This document shows positions 1-7,073 of a stretch of 8,367 bases of DNA, one piece after another. The position numbers and the translations under genes were made by a program. Source of the DNA: Roseivirga sp. UBA7431 (lineage in GTDB: Bacteria > Bacteroidota > Bacteroidia > Cytophagales > Cyclobacteriaceae); assembly GCA_002477595.1 (NCBI GenBank), contig DLQN01000033.1:6462-14828 (forward strand). The letters run 5' to 3'. Under the pieces are notes generated by a model. It did no database searches and was not told the origin of the DNA. It saw only the letters and a list, made by a program, of their open reading frames with translations. The stretch's first letter is position 1. Each line of letters starts with the position of its first letter.

Positions 1-290
1 GCTGGCACACCAGCCATTTTTGCCGCCATGGCAATGGCTTGGGCATGATTTCCTGAGCTGTGTGTGACTACTCCATTTTTCCTCTGCTCTTCTGGCAAGC
101 TCAATACAGCGTTAACGCCTCCACGGGCTTTAAAGGCGCCTACTTTCTGGAAGTTTTCACATTTAAAATAAAGGTCGCAGCCCGCGATGTCATTGACGCT
201 TTCTGAAGTCAAGATGGGCGTTCGGTGCACGTAAGGTCCAATCCTTTCGTGTGCCGCTTGAATATCTTCTAATGATACAGGAAAATCCAT
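1..290 (-). CDS. Serine racemase / threonine dehydratase-like PLP enzyme, N-terminal part (truncated by window edge)
   Basis: This is the first 96 codons of a fold-type II PLP enzyme, and the frame runs off the left edge. My translation begins MDFPVSLEDIQAAHERIG. The PLP-binding block FQKVGAFKARGG lies at about residues 47-58, with K54 as the expected Schiff-base lysine, and the cofactor-binding loop SSGNHAQA lies at 78-85. Both are hallmarks of the serine racemase, threonine dehydratase and threo-3-hydroxyaspartate ammonia-lyase group, which racemise or deaminate hydroxy-amino acids in the cytosol. Substrate cannot be decided from this part. The N-terminus starts directly at the catalytic domain, and the regulatory ACT region of biosynthetic IlvA enzymes, if any, would lie outside the window. 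The ATG begins one base after the polA stop (TAA-T-ATG), so it is probably cotranscribed with polA and translationally coupled to it. Confidence 0.85.
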   Translation of the reverse strand, partial: MDFPVSLEDIQAAHERIGPYVHRTPILTSESVNDIAGCDLYFKCENFQKVGAFKARGGVNAVLSLPEEQRKNGVVTHSSGNHAQAIAMAAKMAGVP

Positions 291-291
291 A

Positions 292-3108
292 TTAGTGAGC
301 AATTAACCAGTTTTCTCCTACACCGACCTCTACTTCCATCGGCACATCTAACTCGACAGCGCCCATCATCAATTCAGGGATTTTTGTCTTCATGATCTCG
401 AGTTCCGACTTGTGGACATCGAAGACCAATTCATCATGTACTTGCATGATCATCTTTGATTTCATGTTCTCTTGCTTCATCCATTTGTGGATGTTAATCA
501 TGGCTACCTTAATCATGTCTGCTGCACTGCCTTGAATTGGTGCATTGATGGCGTTTCTTTCGGCATGGCCACGAACAGTCATGTTCTTAGAATGAATGTC
601 TCTTAGGTACCTTCTTCTACCGAGAATTGTCTCGACATAAGTAAACTCTCTCGCCTTATTCACTTGAGCATCCATGTAACTTTTAACGCCAGGAAACTCA
701 TTGAAGTAAGCGGTAATGATTTGCTGAGCTTCAGTTCTTGAGATCCCTATATTCTGAGCTAGGCCGAAAGCTGAAATCCCATATATCAAACCAAAATTGA
801 CTTCTTTGGCTTTTCTACGCATGTCTCTATCTACCTCTTCTAAGGGTACATTAAAGACTTTCGAGGCAGTAGTGGAGTGAATGTCTCTCCCAGACTTAAA
901 CGCCTCAATCATGCCCTCATCTTTGGCAAGAGAAGCCACAATGCGCAATTCAATTTGAGAATAATCCGCTGCCAATAGTGTGTACTCTTCTGACCTAGGA
1001 ATAAAGGCTTTTCTAATCTCTCTTCCCTTTGGCGTTCGGATAGGAATATTCTGAAGGTTTGGGTTATTAGAACTTAATCGGCCAGTAGCTGCTACCGCTT
1101 GACGGTAATCAGTATGTACCAATCCATCAACTGGACTAACCATGGTCGGCAGCGCATCTACATAAGTAGACTTCAGCTTTTGATATTCTCTGAACTCTAA
1201 AATACGTCTAGCAATATCGTGTTCAACGGCTAGCTTCGATAGGATATCTTCTCCCGTAGCGTACTGTCCTGTCTTTGTCTTTTTTGGTTTGTCAATGAGC
1301 TTTAGCTTGTCGAAAAGTACTACACCCAATTGCTTTGGTGAGGCTACATTGAATTCTTCACCTGCCATTTCGAAGATTTCTGTCTGCGCTTTCAGCGCCT
1401 CCACTTCCAATTCTTTAGACATGGCAGAAAGGACGTCAACATCTATTTTAACACCGTTGTATTCAATATCTGCCAGCACGTGCATCAGTGGAATTTCAAC
1501 TTCCTCGAAGAGTTTCTTAAGCGTCCCTTCTTCTAGCATGGGCTGAAGACTCGTCTTCAATTGATAAGTAATGTCTGCATCTTCTCCTGCATACTCTACC
1601 ACCTGATGAACAGGTACGTCTCTCATATTACCCTGCTTAACCCCCTTCTTTCCGATCAACTCGGTGATTGAAACGGGCGAATAATTCAAGTAATTTTCAG
1701 CCAGGGTATCCATATTGTGGCGCGTATCTGGATCGATCAAGTAATGCGCTAACATCGTATCGAAAATTGGTCCCTTAACTGCTATGTTATAGTTCTTCAT
1801 GATCTGCACATCGTATTTTGCATTTTGTGCAATCTTTGAAATTTTTTCGCTCTCAAAAACGGGTCGAAACTCATCAACTATCAGTTGGGTCTCGGCTTTA
1901 TCATCTGGTGGGGTAGGCACATAATATGCCTCGCCCTTTTGGTAAGAAAACGCTATACCTACCATATTCGCCTCGATAGGATCAAGGTTATCAGTTTCTG
2001 TATCGAAGCAGATTTCGTCTTGAACCAGCAAATATTTCACAAGGCGCTTCCGCAATTCAGGCGTATCTACAAGCTGGTAATCATGTGCTGTATTAGCAAG
2101 GTTGTTTTTTTCTGGAACATATGCTTCTTCTGAGGAAGACTGAAGCGTTGGTGCATCATCACCAAACAATCCCATCTGATCTGATACTGCCGTCTTTGGC
2201 TTTGCAACTCGTGGAGCGGCAGCTGTCGGTTGACCTAAAATTCTTTTAAGCGTAGTGCGAAATTCGAGTTCTTCAAATATCTCAGTGAGCTTTTCAACAT
2301 TCGGCCCTGTATAGACCATGTCTTCTTCCACGAATTCAATTGGCACTTCTATCTCAATGCGCGCCAATTTCTTGGAAAGAATGCCTTGATCACCAAATTC
2401 AGCAACTTTCTCGGCAAGCTTCCCCTTCAATTCATGCGCATGAGCTACTATATTTTCGAGCGTATCGTACTCTTTTAAGAGTTTTGCTGCAGTTTTAGGA
2501 CCCACACTCGGAATACCCGGAATATTATCAACCGCATCTCCTTGCAAACCGAGCATATCCACGACTTGATCTATGCGTTGTATGTCCCATTTGGCCAAAA
2601 TTTCAGGAACGCCCATGATATCTACTCCATTACCCATAAACGCAGGCTTGTACAGGTAAACATGTTCTTCTACAAGCTGGCCATAGTCTTTATCAGGGGT
2701 CATCATAAACACCTCAAACCCTTGTCGAGCGGCTTTCTTGGCAAAGGTGCCAATGACATCATCCGCTTCGTATCCATCGAGCTCTAAAACCGGAATGTTA
2801 AAGGCTCTTACTATGTCTTTAATAATTGGTGTCCCAATCTTTATGTCTTCGGGCGTCTCTTCTCTGTTAGCTTTATAAGGCTCATATTCAACATGACGAA
2901 ATGTAGGGGCGTGTGTATCGAAGGCCACTGCTATGTGCGTTGGTTTCCTTTTGTCTATGATCTCAAAAAGGCTATTAGTAAAACCGAAAGGGGCTCCTGT
3001 ATTGAGTCCTTTAGAATTGATTCTAGGGTTTTTACTGAATGCAAAATGGGCTCTGTAAATAAGCGCCATTGCATCTAAAAGAAAAAGGGTTTTTTCCGGT
3101 TTACTCAT
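292..3108 (-). CDS. polA: DNA polymerase I (5' nuclease, proofreading exonuclease and polymerase)
   Basis: This 938-residue family A polymerase fills gaps and removes RNA primers in replication and repair. The 5' nuclease domain (about 1-290) keeps its acidic metal ligands (D12, D64, the DGYEADD cluster at 111-117, D139/D141, D191/D194) and a helix-hairpin-helix near 190-212. The 3'-5' exonuclease domain (about 340-530) keeps Exo I D369/E371 in FDTET, Exo II N429/D433, and Exo III Y506/D510, so proofreading should be active. The polymerase domain has motif A DYSQIELR (D715), the O-helix with R764, K768, F772 and Y776, and motif C VHDE (D892/E893). These sit at a constant +10 offset from E. 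coli Pol I (928 aa). The 290-340 linker is low-complexity and contains QMGLF at 311-315, resembling a sliding-clamp binding motif. Only 45 bp separate its start from the upstream S41 remnant, and the next gene begins one base after its stop. Start codon context shows no Shine-Dalgarno, as is usual in Bacteroidota. Confidence 0.98.
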   Translation of the reverse strand: MSKPEKTLFLLDAMALIYRAHFAFSKNPRINSKGLNTGAPFGFTNSLFEIIDKRKPTHIAVAFDTHAPTFRHVEYEPYKANREETPEDIKIGTPIIKDIVRAFNIPVLELDGYEADDVIGTFAKKAARQGFEVFMMTPDKDYGQLVEEHVYLYKPAFMGNGVDIMGVPEILAKWDIQRIDQVVDMLGLQGDAVDNIPGIPSVGPKTAAKLLKEYDTLENIVAHAHELKGKLAEKVAEFGDQGILSKKLARIEIEVPIEFVEEDMVYTGPNVEKLTEIFEELEFRTTLKRILGQPTAAAPRVAKPKTAVSDQMGLFGDDAPTLQSSSEEAYVPEKNNLANTAHDYQLVDTPELRKRLVKYLLVQDEICFDTETDNLDPIEANMVGIAFSYQKGEAYYVPTPPDDKAETQLIVDEFRPVFESEKISKIAQNAKYDVQIMKNYNIAVKGPIFDTMLAHYLIDPDTRHNMDTLAENYLNYSPVSITELIGKKGVKQGNMRDVPVHQVVEYAGEDADITYQLKTSLQPMLEEGTLKKLFEEVEIPLMHVLADIEYNGVKIDVDVLSAMSKELEVEALKAQTEIFEMAGEEFNVASPKQLGVVLFDKLKLIDKPKKTKTGQYATGEDILSKLAVEHDIARRILEFREYQKLKSTYVDALPTMVSPVDGLVHTDYRQAVAATGRLSSNNPNLQNIPIRTPKGREIRKAFIPRSEEYTLLAADYSQIELRIVASLAKDEGMIEAFKSGRDIHSTTASKVFNVPLEEVDRDMRRKAKEVNFGLIYGISAFGLAQNIGISRTEAQQIITAYFNEFPGVKSYMDAQVNKAREFTYVETILGRRRYLRDIHSKNMTVRGHAERNAINAPIQGSAADMIKVAMINIHKWMKQENMKSKMIMQVHDELVFDVHKSELEIMKTKIPELMMGAVELDVPMEVEVGVGENWLIAH

Positions 3109-3153
3109 ATTATAAAGGTAAGTATTCCGGAAAACTGGGAAAGAGGAATTTGC

Positions 3154-3525
3154 TTAATTCGAGCCGAAAGAATTACGTTGACTAATTAACTCGAGTACAT
3201 AGGCAAACACTGAATCTTTCCTGTCTATTAGGTCTTGGAAGGTAGTTTTAATTGAGTAATCAGGAAAAGTACCTCTGCCTACGTTATTGGCAGAAACATT
3301 CACAAATTCTTCATAAATCACAGGTACTTGCAGTGTGGAGCTTGTATTTGGCAAGTTGTAGCTGACCAGCATATTGGCCGCTCTGCCCACGTGCGCACCT
3401 CCAGTTTCTTCTCCTATCAATACAACATTGTCCATTTGGCCTAAAATTCTAGCAAGATCTGCTGCTGCAGAAAAGGTTCTCCCAGAGATCAAAACATAAA
3501 TATTGCCCTCGATGATGTGTCCCAT
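3154..3525 (-). pseudogene. C-terminal remnant of an S41-family (tail-specific protease-like) peptidase
   Basis: The open frame gives 123 residues, of which about residues 7-115 match the end of an S41 serine peptidase. The strand NIYVLISGRTFSAA carries the presumed catalytic serine (S19), and IGEETGG follows at about 37-43 as in C-terminal processing peptidase-like enzymes. Everything normally upstream is missing: the N-terminal region, any PDZ domain and the start of the catalytic domain; intact relatives are usually several hundred residues. The only ATG lies inside the DinB-like frame, with no visible ribosome-binding site. The first six residues (MGHIIE) are an out-of-frame reading of DinB codons rather than S41 sequence. 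I read it as a decayed or deletion-truncated gene that is probably not functional: it has the serine but too little fold around it. A short translated protein cannot be excluded, because the remaining frame is intact to its TAA stop. Confidence 0.75.
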
Positions 3526-3877
3526 GATTGGCTACATGACTGATGATATCATAAATAACAGAAGAATGTGAATCACCGAGAGCGTTCTGATAACTGATCA
3601 TTCGATCAAAATCTGACTCGTTTTCTAACATTTCGAGCCAAGCCTGACTACTCTCCAGAAGCTTGTCCACAGCGGATTCTATTGGATATTCCGTCCAAAC
3701 CTTAGTCTCACTGGCTTTTCCGTTAATACGATCTATCCAAATCAATTGTGCATTAAGTATATGACTAATGAAAGTCAAAATCTTTGGGTTTTTGAACGCA
3801 CCACCCTTTAGTGTCTCTCCAAATTTCTGATTAGCCCAAAGATTATACTCAAACAGTGTGATCAGCTGAAATTTCAT
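3449..3877 (-). CDS. DinB-like (DinB/YfiT family) putative metal-dependent protein, C-terminus replaced
   Basis: The 142-residue frame is a four-helix-bundle DinB-like protein through about residue 125. The start (LFEYNLWANQKF) is typical, and the expected metal-ligand histidines are present: H39 in FISHILNAQ and the HxxxH pair H118/H122 in HVANHGTHHRGQ. Members of this superfamily are thiol-linked hydrolases or transferases, or of unknown role; no specific substrate can be read here. Relatives usually continue some 20-25 residues after HRGQ with the last helix and a tail. Here the frame instead reads out-of-frame S41 peptidase DNA (YLCFDLWENLFCSSRSC) and stops. The protein is therefore truncated with a 17-residue nonsense tail, although all three metal ligands survive and it may still fold. 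The start overlaps the upstream membrane-protein gene by 29 nt, implying cotranscription. It may be better treated as a damaged gene. Confidence 0.75.
   Translation of the reverse strand: MKFQLITLFEYNLWANQKFGETLKGGAFKNPKILTFISHILNAQLIWIDRINGKASETKVWTEYPIESAVDKLLESSQAWLEMLENESDFDRMISYQNALGDSHSSVIYDIISHVANHGTHHRGQYLCFDLWENLFCSSRSC
3503..3507 (-). other. Probable deletion junction between the DinB-like gene and the S41 peptidase gene
   Basis: The last codon that looks like DinB is Q125 at 3505-3503, and the first codon that looks like S41 is a glycine at 3507-3505 in the next frame. The two homologies therefore meet or overlap by about five bases (TTGCC on the plus strand). A few bases compatible with both genes is what an illegitimate-recombination deletion with microhomology would leave. 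The exact breakpoint is inferred from family patterns, not from an alignment; an assembly join would look the same. Confidence 0.5.
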
Positions 3878-4295
3878 CTTTTGCTCTTTTATATGCTATG
3901 GCTCGAAAACCGATAAAGATTAAGAAGGGAACCCAAATAGCGTCATTCATCAAAAGATGGAATATCCCTTTGTCACCAACCTCTTGGTCTAAGATAATGA
4001 AGTAAAACCATATTCCTCCAGCGACTTTTGTAAAGGCTGCAAGGAACACGAGGTACCAAAGCTTTCCTGGGTGTATGGCACAGGCTAAATAAACACCCGC
4101 CATCAGAAGCACCCCTTTACCTTGCCACTTTATAATGTCCGGCAATTCATCTTTTGATTCAGTTACCCATTGAAAGAATGCCTCTGGAAAATACCCAATA
4201 AAAACACCCCAAAGAATATTATAAGCGGCTGCAATAAGCAAAAACCCTCTTATCCAATTAGGAAAAATCGTTTGTGGTGTCTGTATGGAATTCAT
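3849..4295 (-). CDS. Small four-helix integral membrane protein of unknown function
   Basis: This is a 148-residue hydrophobic protein with four predicted membrane segments at about residues 14-35, 60-75, 78-102 and 111-135. It has a short charged N-terminus and a basic then acidic C-terminal tail (YKRAKDEISADHTV). The pattern AAAYNILWGVFIGYFPEAFF, followed by WQGKGVLLMAGVYL and a third helix beginning HPGKLWYLVFLAA, resembles small Bacteroidota inner-membrane proteins. From memory, some of these carry the misleading database name alkyl hydroperoxide reductase; nothing catalytic for that role (no CxxC or peroxidatic cysteine) is visible. It is the first gene of the leftward unit, and its end overlaps the DinB-like start by 29 nt. 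The ATG at 4295 is the first in frame after the divergent intergenic region, and a TAGATTTG promoter-like box lies 41 bp upstream. Confidence 0.8.
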   Translation of the reverse strand: MNSIQTPQTIFPNWIRGFLLIAAAYNILWGVFIGYFPEAFFQWVTESKDELPDIIKWQGKGVLLMAGVYLACAIHPGKLWYLVFLAAFTKVAGGIWFYFIILDQEVGDKGIFHLLMNDAIWVPFLIFIGFRAIAYKRAKDEISADHTV

Positions 4296-4302
4296 AACTT
4301 AT
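4271..4302 (+). promoter_or_regulatory. Candidate promoter for the amidase-coaX operon
   Basis: On the plus strand a TTTG at 4271-4274 is followed after exactly 20 bases by TAACTTAT at 4295-4302. This fits the Bacteroidota layout (TTTG, about 19-20 bases, TAnnTTTG) in spacing but only partly in the second box (TAnnTT then AT instead of TG). It would place the transcript start about 50 nt before the amidase ATG. It overlaps the start of the divergent membrane-protein gene, so the two promoters would be close to back to back. Confidence 0.3.
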
Positions 4303-4335
4303 CATTCTAATTAAGAGAGATCTCACACTCCTCTA

Positions 4336-4343
4336 CAAATCTA
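4336..4343 (-). promoter_or_regulatory. Candidate Bacteroidota -7 promoter box (TAGATTTG) for the leftward unit
   Basis: The minus strand reads TAGATTTG, an exact match to the Bacteroidota -7 consensus TAnnTTTG. It lies 41 bp before the membrane-protein ATG, which would give a leader of about 35 nt. I do not see a convincing TTTG -33 element at the expected 19-21 bp spacing, and the upstream part would fall within the first codons of the divergent amidase gene. The support is one short box in the right place. Confidence 0.35.
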
Positions 4344-4358
4344 TTAAACACTTCTTCA

Positions 4359-6050
4359 ATGACGATACGGAATACAAAGTTTAAAAAGACATCACTTGTT
4401 TTAGTTGCCCTACTAATTCTTTCTGGATTTTTGGCTGGGTTTAAAATGGCTCAGAATATGGCCATCGAAAAAGCAGATATAAACGCAGCACAGAAGATCC
4501 TCGACCTGAATTTTGATGACAATGAAATAGCACAAATGTTACCCAACATCAATCGAAACTTAAGAGGTGTTAAAGAACTTCACGAGTACCCTATCGACAA
4601 TAGCACTCCACCTGCATTGTGGTTTAAGCCTCAAAAAGGTAATCGTGCTATTGCTGAAAAACAGGAGCAAATTCTTTGGGGCCTTCCAAAGGATGTGAAG
4701 TTGCCAGAAGACAGAAATGAACTAGCATTTTATACCGTAGCTCAGCTATCTGTATTGATCCAAGAACGTAAAATAACATCCGTTGAATTAACACAATTCT
4801 TTATTGAGCGACTAAAAAAGCATAATGGATCCCTCCAGGCTGTGATTACCATTACGGAAGAACGCGCCATGGCACAGGCTAGAAGGGCCGATGATCTGTT
4901 AAAAAATGGCACCTACCTCGGACCGCTTCATGGTATTCCATATGGCGCGAAAGATTTGATGTCTGTTCCTGATTACAAAACGACTTGGGGGGCCGGCCCA
5001 TATAAGGAACAGGACAGAGGCGATGAATTAGCGACTGTCGTAAGAAAACTTGATGAGTCAGGAGCAATACTCGTTGCTAAGCTCACTTTAGGCGCACTTG
5101 CTATGGGCGATGTTTGGTATGGTGGCACCACCAAAAATCCTTGGAATTTAGAGCAAGGCTCAAGTGGTTCATCCGCTGGTTCAGCATCAACGACTTCTGC
5201 GGGGCTTGTCCCTTTCGCACTCGGTACTGAAACTTTGGGCTCCATCGTCTCTCCTGCCACAAGAAACGGAGTTACTGGACTCAGGCCAACATTTGGCCGC
5301 GTAAGCCGTGCTGGTGCCATGGCGCTCAGCTGGAGCATGGATAAAATCGGACCGATAACTCGCAATGCCTTCGATTGTGCACTCGTGTTTGATGCAATTC
5401 GAGGAGAAGACAACATTGACCTAACAGTCGAAGACCATCCTTTTAATTATAAAGGTAAAGCTGACTTGTCCAAACTTAGGATAGGCTACTTGAAACCCTA
5501 TTTTGACCGAAACAGGCCAAATCAAAAGGAGAATGATGACAAGTCTCTTGAAGTCTTGCGATCACTAGGGGCCGAACTTATACCTGTCGAATGGGTTTCT
5601 GACATGCCCTTTAGCGCTATGCAAGCTATTCTATCTGCAGAAGCTTCTGCCTCATTTGATGAATTGACCCGTTCCAATAGGGACACGTTATTAGTAAGGC
5701 AAGGGGCTGGTGCTTGGCCCAATTCATTCCGAAGCGCTCGCTTTACTTCTGCCGTTGATTATATCAATGCGAACCGTGCGAGGTACCAATTAGTGGATAA
5801 AGTAAATGACCTTATGGAGAATTATGATGTGATTATAAGCCCAAGCTTTGGTGGAAGTCAACTGATAACGACTAACCTCACTGGCCACCCATGTGTTGTA
5901 CTCAAAAATGGCTACACCGAAAACGGGAGTCCAACCAGTATCTCGTTTATAGGGAATTTATTTGATGAGGCGACCATTCTTGGGGTTGCAAGAGCTTATC
6001 AAGAAGCAACGGAGTTTGACGAACAACATCCACCAAAATTCATAGATTAG
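4359..6050 (+). CDS. Exported or membrane-anchored amidase-signature (AS) family hydrolase
   Basis: This 563-residue protein is an amidase-signature enzyme, which hydrolyses or transfers amide nitrogen using a Ser-cisSer-Lys triad. All three residues are visible: K198 in GIPYGAKDL, cis-serine S271 in GSSGSSAGSA, and nucleophile S295 in GTETLGSIVSPA; the 24-residue spacing of the serines equals that of FAAH. The N-terminus has a basic stretch (RNTKFKK) and a hydrophobic core at about 11-28 with no lipobox cysteine and no clean signal peptidase site, so it is a signal peptide or an uncleaved anchor with the enzyme outside the cytoplasm. Residues about 39-93 form an extra helical region ending PPALWFKPQ, reminiscent of AtzG/GatC-type subunits. 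Export argues against a GatA role in Gln-tRNA formation. The substrate is unknown; peptide, cell-wall or small-molecule amides are possible. It heads an operon, with coaX starting four bases after its stop. Confidence 0.9.
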   Translation: MTIRNTKFKKTSLVLVALLILSGFLAGFKMAQNMAIEKADINAAQKILDLNFDDNEIAQMLPNINRNLRGVKELHEYPIDNSTPPALWFKPQKGNRAIAEKQEQILWGLPKDVKLPEDRNELAFYTVAQLSVLIQERKITSVELTQFFIERLKKHNGSLQAVITITEERAMAQARRADDLLKNGTYLGPLHGIPYGAKDLMSVPDYKTTWGAGPYKEQDRGDELATVVRKLDESGAILVAKLTLGALAMGDVWYGGTTKNPWNLEQGSSGSSAGSASTTSAGLVPFALGTETLGSIVSPATRNGVTGLRPTFGRVSRAGAMALSWSMDKIGPITRNAFDCALVFDAIRGEDNIDLTVEDHPFNYKGKADLSKLRIGYLKPYFDRNRPNQKENDDKSLEVLRSLGAELIPVEWVSDMPFSAMQAILSAEASASFDELTRSNRDTLLVRQGAGAWPNSFRSARFTSAVDYINANRARYQLVDKVNDLMENYDVIISPSFGGSQLITTNLTGHPCVVLKNGYTENGSPTSISFIGNLFDEATILGVARAYQEATEFDEQHPPKFID

Positions 6051-6054
6051 GCTT

Positions 6055-6828
6055 ATGCTACTCGCAATTGACGCAGGTAATACGAACATAGTATTCGGAA
6101 TTCATGATGGCAATTCGTGGATCCAAGAATGGCGATTCGATACGATCCCTGTCAAGAATCAGATTGAATATGAGATGTTCCTTCGGCTCAATTTTCTAGA
6201 GGCTAACCTAAAATTAGATGACGTCAACCATATAATAATCTCTTCTGTAGTGCCACAACTCAACGATATTTTGTCTGAGTTTACCAGGTCTTTAATCGAT
6301 AAAGAGCCAATATTTGTTGGGCCTAAAATCTATGATCTGCTTCCTATTCAAACACATAACCCGCACGAAATTGGAACAGACCTAATTGCCAATGCAATGG
6401 CTGGTCACATGCTTTATAAAGAGGATATAATCATTGTCGATTTTGGTACTGCCTTGACCTTTACCGTGGTAGAAAGTAGCGGGAATATTAGAGGCGTCAA
6501 TATTGCGCCCGGTCTGAAGACTGCCATTGCATCCTTAGTTGGTAGTACAGCCCAACTCCCTGATGTACCCTTAGAGCTACCTGATTCGGTCATAGGCACA
6601 AGTACCATAACGGCCATTCAAAATGGTGTGCTTTGGGGCTATGTGAGTATGGTAGAAGGCATGTTGGATAGAATTCAAACGGAGCTTAATAAGAAATTGA
6701 AAGTTGTCGCTACAGGAGGACTTTCCTCTATCTTGCATCCGTTACATGGTCGTTTTGATCAAGTAAATCGTCACCTCACTTTGGAGGGGCTGAGATTTAT
6801 TCATGAAGCAGTAATATCAAAAGCATGA
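6055..6828 (+). CDS. coaX: Type III pantothenate kinase
   Basis: This 257-residue cytosolic ASKHA-fold kinase phosphorylates pantothenate with ATP, the first step of coenzyme A synthesis. The family length is about 250-260. The phosphate-binding motif DAGNTN is at 6-11, SSVVPQL at 63-69, the catalytic aspartate D109 in IGTDLIANA, DFGTA at 129-133, a GVNIAPGL segment at 147-154, and the ATGGL turn at 219-223. Type III enzymes are typically not feedback inhibited by CoA and need a monovalent cation; this is family knowledge. One residue is unusual: the motif usually written G-x-D-R reads GTDL, with L110 for arginine; the rest is canonical, so I expect activity. The start directly follows the amidase (4-nt gap), and the stop overlaps the next gene's ATG. 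Confidence 0.95.
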   Translation: MLLAIDAGNTNIVFGIHDGNSWIQEWRFDTIPVKNQIEYEMFLRLNFLEANLKLDDVNHIIISSVVPQLNDILSEFTRSLIDKEPIFVGPKIYDLLPIQTHNPHEIGTDLIANAMAGHMLYKEDIIIVDFGTALTFTVVESSGNIRGVNIAPGLKTAIASLVGSTAQLPDVPLELPDSVIGTSTITAIQNGVLWGYVSMVEGMLDRIQTELNKKLKVVATGGLSSILHPLHGRFDQVNRHLTLEGLRFIHEAVISKA

Positions 6829-7046
6829 AGAACTACGGTTGGGTTGTAAAAGGACTCGTTTTTGGAGGTTTAGTATGGGTGTTGATGTATGCCATCTTTC
6901 CACAATTCAACGATGAGCAATTGGTTGAGCCTGAGAAGCATTTGTCAGAGCTACTCTTTGCAGTTCCTGCTGGTTTACTTTGGGGCTACTACCGCTTTGT
7001 AGTGCTGCCTAAGAAAATGGCGCAAAGGAATAAGGACAAGAAATAG
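6825..7046 (+). CDS. Small two-helix membrane protein, unknown function
   Basis: This 73-residue protein has two hydrophobic segments, about residues 6-25 (WVVKGLVFGGLVWVLMYAIF) and 43-61 (LLFAVPAGLLWGYYRFVVL). An acidic loop (NDEQLVEPEKH) separates them, and a strongly basic tail (KKMAQRNKDKK) is probably cytoplasmic by the positive-inside rule, which would place both ends inside and the loop outside. I do not recognise a family. Its ATG overlaps the coaX stop as ATGA, a classic translational-coupling arrangement that supports it being a real gene despite its size. It is the last gene of the amidase-coaX operon and ends 27 bp before the convergent glutaminase stop. Confidence 0.7.
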   Translation: MKNYGWVVKGLVFGGLVWVLMYAIFPQFNDEQLVEPEKHLSELLFAVPAGLLWGYYRFVVLPKKMAQRNKDKK

Positions 7047-7073
7047 GTGGGCACCGGCCCTCTATCTTGGATT

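Noticed and set aside
1289..3078. Several 60-85 codon plus-strand open frames opposite polA
   Set aside because: They are antisense to strongly conserved polA codons, and none has a recognisable product or start context.
3109..3153. TATAAT and TACCTTTA just before the polA start as a promoter
   Set aside because: The TATAAT touches the ATG and could only give a leaderless or internal start; TACCTTTA lacks the final G of the -7 consensus and has no clear upstream partner box.
4973..5416. 147-codon minus-strand open frame opposite the amidase
   Set aside because: It lies entirely antisense to the conserved catalytic core of the amidase and has no recognisable domain; its serine/proline-rich composition is typical of shadow frames.
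7047..7062. Small hairpin (GGGC/GCCC stem) between the convergent operon ends as a terminator
   Set aside because: The stem is only about four paired bases with a mismatch beyond, and no T-run follows it directly on either strand, so it is too weak to call.
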